A stretch of DNA of 32,532 bases from Acanthaster planci (lineage: Eukaryota; Echinodermata; Asteroidea; Valvatida; Acanthasteridae), in the NCBI RefSeq assembly GCF_001949145.1, contig NW_019091724.1, forward strand, positions 1 to 32,532, read 5' to 3'. The position numbers and the translations under genes were made by a program. Positions 31,181 to 32,532 of this stretch are shown piece after piece; within the stretch, counting starts at the first letter, position 1, and the number at the start of each line of letters is the position of its first letter. The notes beneath the pieces were generated by a model, which saw only the letters and a program-made list of their open reading frames with translations, was not told where the DNA came from and did no database searches.

Positions 31181-31526
31181 TGTAATGTCAAGCCTCCTAA
31201 TTGATTTAAGAGCACTCCTACACAAGGACCCACTTTTATTGCTTTGGCCTTCTTACCACATTCCTCTGGCAGACTTCTGGTCTAGGATTTATTACTTTAT
31301 AATTAGATTTTAGTTAGATTTACCCTTGTTCTTGCGGCCTGTGTTTCCAACCCTATTTTCACCACTTGGTCATTTTTAACCAGTCTCATCACAACCACTC
31401 TCCAAGCAACATAACTACGCGCAGTACTCCAACTCTCTCTTGTACAAGTTGTGAAATAGTTTAGAATAAAAGTTCCTTTCTCAAAAGTTAGTACCTGTTG
31501 TCAACATTGTTCCTGTTTATACAACA
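31181..31526 (+). repeat. Probable 5' LTR of a Ty3/gypsy retrotransposon
   Basis: The LTR should end just before the primer-binding site at 31536. The TGTAATGTCA at 31181 and the ACAACA at 31521-31526 are plausible TG...CA borders, giving about 346 bp. AATAAA at 31465-31470 fits a polyadenylation signal near the R region. The 3' LTR lies outside the window, so the borders are not verified. Confidence 0.45.
31465..31470 (+). promoter_or_regulatory. Polyadenylation signal in the LTR
   Basis: Canonical AATAAA about 60 bases before the inferred LTR end. Confidence 0.5.
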
Positions 31527-31535
31527 CTACTAAAT

Positions 31536-31551
31536 TGGTGACCCTGACGTG
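31536..31551 (+). other. Primer-binding site, tRNA-Trp
   Basis: TGGTGACCCTGACGTG is complementary to the 3' end of animal tRNA-Trp (CCA included), with one mismatch at the tenth base. First-strand cDNA synthesis starts from such a site, which fixes the orientation of the element and the LTR edge. Confidence 0.8.
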
Positions 31552-31559
31552 ATCTGAAC

Positions 31560-31955
31560 ATGCCACTCGGAGAAACACCAGCGGAAGAAACACCTCAGCA
31601 GGAGACTCCATGACGATGGAACAACTCGCCGAGCTGGCTGACAAAGTCATGGCTGTGTCCATCCCATCTCACGGGGTAAACTCCGTGACACCGGTGGCTA
31701 CCCCAACAGAAAACCTGCAGAGCGAGGTAGAGCGAGATAAATCGCCTAACTACTCAAATCCAGAAACTCTCGACCAACTCTCAACGCTCCCGTTCTCACT
31801 CTCGCAGTCGTCAACCCCGTGCCAGCACTCCAACTCCTCCGGATGACGCCAATGTGTGCTGGTATCATGCCAAATTTGGTGACGGGGCCCACAAGTGCAC
31901 CCAGCCCTGTTCCTTCAATGCCAGCAACCAGGGAAACGGCCAGGCCGGCAAGTAA
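31560..31955 (+). pseudogene. Shortened gag of the Ty3/gypsy element
   Basis: ATG at 31560 opens a frame of 16 codons that stops at 31610. A second frame starts there and reads MTMEQLAELADKVMAVSIPS, the region near the C-terminus of CsRN1-like Gag. After another frameshift near 31750-31800 it continues as RSHSRSRQPRASTPTPPDD, then VCWYHAKFGDGAHKCTQPCS, and ends at TAA 31953-31955. The CWYH..FG...KC..PC motif replaces the usual CCHC knuckle in the CsRN1 clade. The N-terminal two thirds of Gag (capsid) is missing, so the copy has an internal deletion and cannot form particles by itself. Confidence 0.7.
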
Positions 31956-32532
31956 AGGCGACATACTCCGCCGGCCACTCCACACCCTCTCGCCTGTTTT
32001 ATGTAACTGACAGCCACTCTGCACGCCAATTCCTCGTAGATACAGGAGCTGAGGTAAGCGTCATCCCCCCTACCCCGCACGAGCGCACCCACCGTCGCCA
32101 TGGTCAAGATCTCCAAGCAGCAAAATCATCGACAATTGCTACTTACGGTGAGAGATCTTTGACACTTGACATTGGCATCCAGCGGCCATGTCACTGGGTT
32201 TTGTAGTTGCAGAAATTCAACATGCCATATTAGGCGCAGATTTTCTTCGCCATTTCAATTTGCTGGTAGATCTTCGACATCACAGGCTTATTGATGCCAC
32301 AACCAAGTTGGGCATCACCGGCAAAGCCTCGAACACACAATCGGTTGGTCTTGTTCTCGCGCCACCGCCCCCATCACATTTCGCAGACATCCTGAAGGAA
32401 TTTCCGGACATCACCAGTAGATCATCCTGTCGTGACACTCCAGTCAAACATAATGTTACGTATCATATTGTCACGACAGGCCTGCCTACCGCGTCCCGCC
32501 CACGGCGTCTTGCCCCTGACCGCCTTAAAGCT
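31895..32532 (+). pseudogene. pol of the Ty3/gypsy element: protease and start of RT, frameshifted, partial
   Basis: A frame overlapping the end of gag reads RLFYVTDSHSARQFLVDTGA, containing the aspartic protease motif LVDTGAEVSV with the catalytic Asp at 32039. It stops at about 32204, because one G appears to be missing in the GGGTTTT run near 32196. The family match resumes in the next frame as VAEIQHAILGADFLRHFNLL, then DILKEFPDI, PVKHNVTYHIVTTGLP and RPRRLAPDRLK, which is the entry to reverse transcriptase. The window ends inside RT. Clade assignment (CsRN1-like Ty3/gypsy) rests on the Gag motif, the tRNA-Trp primer site and the DTGAEVSVIPP / ILGADFL signatures. Confidence 0.85.

Overview
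This is nuclear DNA from an invertebrate animal. It has spliced genes with GT-AG introns, an animal kinase (NEK9), TTAA- and TA-flanked miniature transposons, a Ty3/gypsy retrotransposon with a tRNA-Trp primer site, and many TACATGTA-type palindromic microsatellites. The microsatellites and transposon types would fit a marine invertebrate such as a lancelet, sea urchin or mollusc, but the sequence alone does not fix the species. There are no bacterial operons, RNA genes or CRISPR arrays.

The only host gene that can be named is NEK9, on the minus strand. Coding exon 1 is 23776-23624, exon 2 is 16094-15917 and exon 3 is 8097-8042. They join in phase across two introns of 7.5 and 7.8 kb and encode the N-lobe of the kinase domain. 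The rest of the kinase, the RCC1 repeats and the C-terminus lie beyond base 1, since no further NEK9 exon was found below 8042.

Almost everything else is mobile DNA or its remains. Region 595-2110 (+) holds exon-like fragments of an unidentified broken gene, followed by a diverged tandem repeat of about 160 bp (2201-2950). Two inverted copies of a 415-bp TTAA-flanked MITE (3267-3681, 5106-5521) sit among four phase-compatible minus-strand exons of a damaged transposon-type zinc-finger gene (6891-3819). NEK9 intron 2 is almost wholly one element of about 7.2 kb (8597-15841). It has inverted repeats of about 400 bp, and inside it is a decayed gene of the EEADT / TGCDY (XPG/FEN1-like nuclease) transposon family, probably related to Academ. 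NEK9 intron 1 carries two very long foldback elements (17603-18307, 21214-22004), a second TTAA MITE, a pogo-like MITE and a minisatellite.

Upstream of NEK9, 24.6-30 kb is a mosaic of hairpin and MITE elements. One (26578-26944) has 65-bp inverted repeats enclosing a piece of a Penelope-type GIY-YIG endonuclease. Another stretch is strikingly rich in CGACG. The window ends in the 5' part of a Ty3/gypsy (CsRN1-like) retrotransposon: probable LTR, PBS, shortened gag, protease with a frameshift, and the start of reverse transcriptase.

The strongest candidates for a second look are the long-TIR element filling NEK9 intron 2 with its 142-bp subterminal repeats, the GIY-YIG fragment between TIRs, the compact zinc-finger plus Cys-rich gene on the minus strand, and the two foldbacks of about 0.7-0.8 kb.
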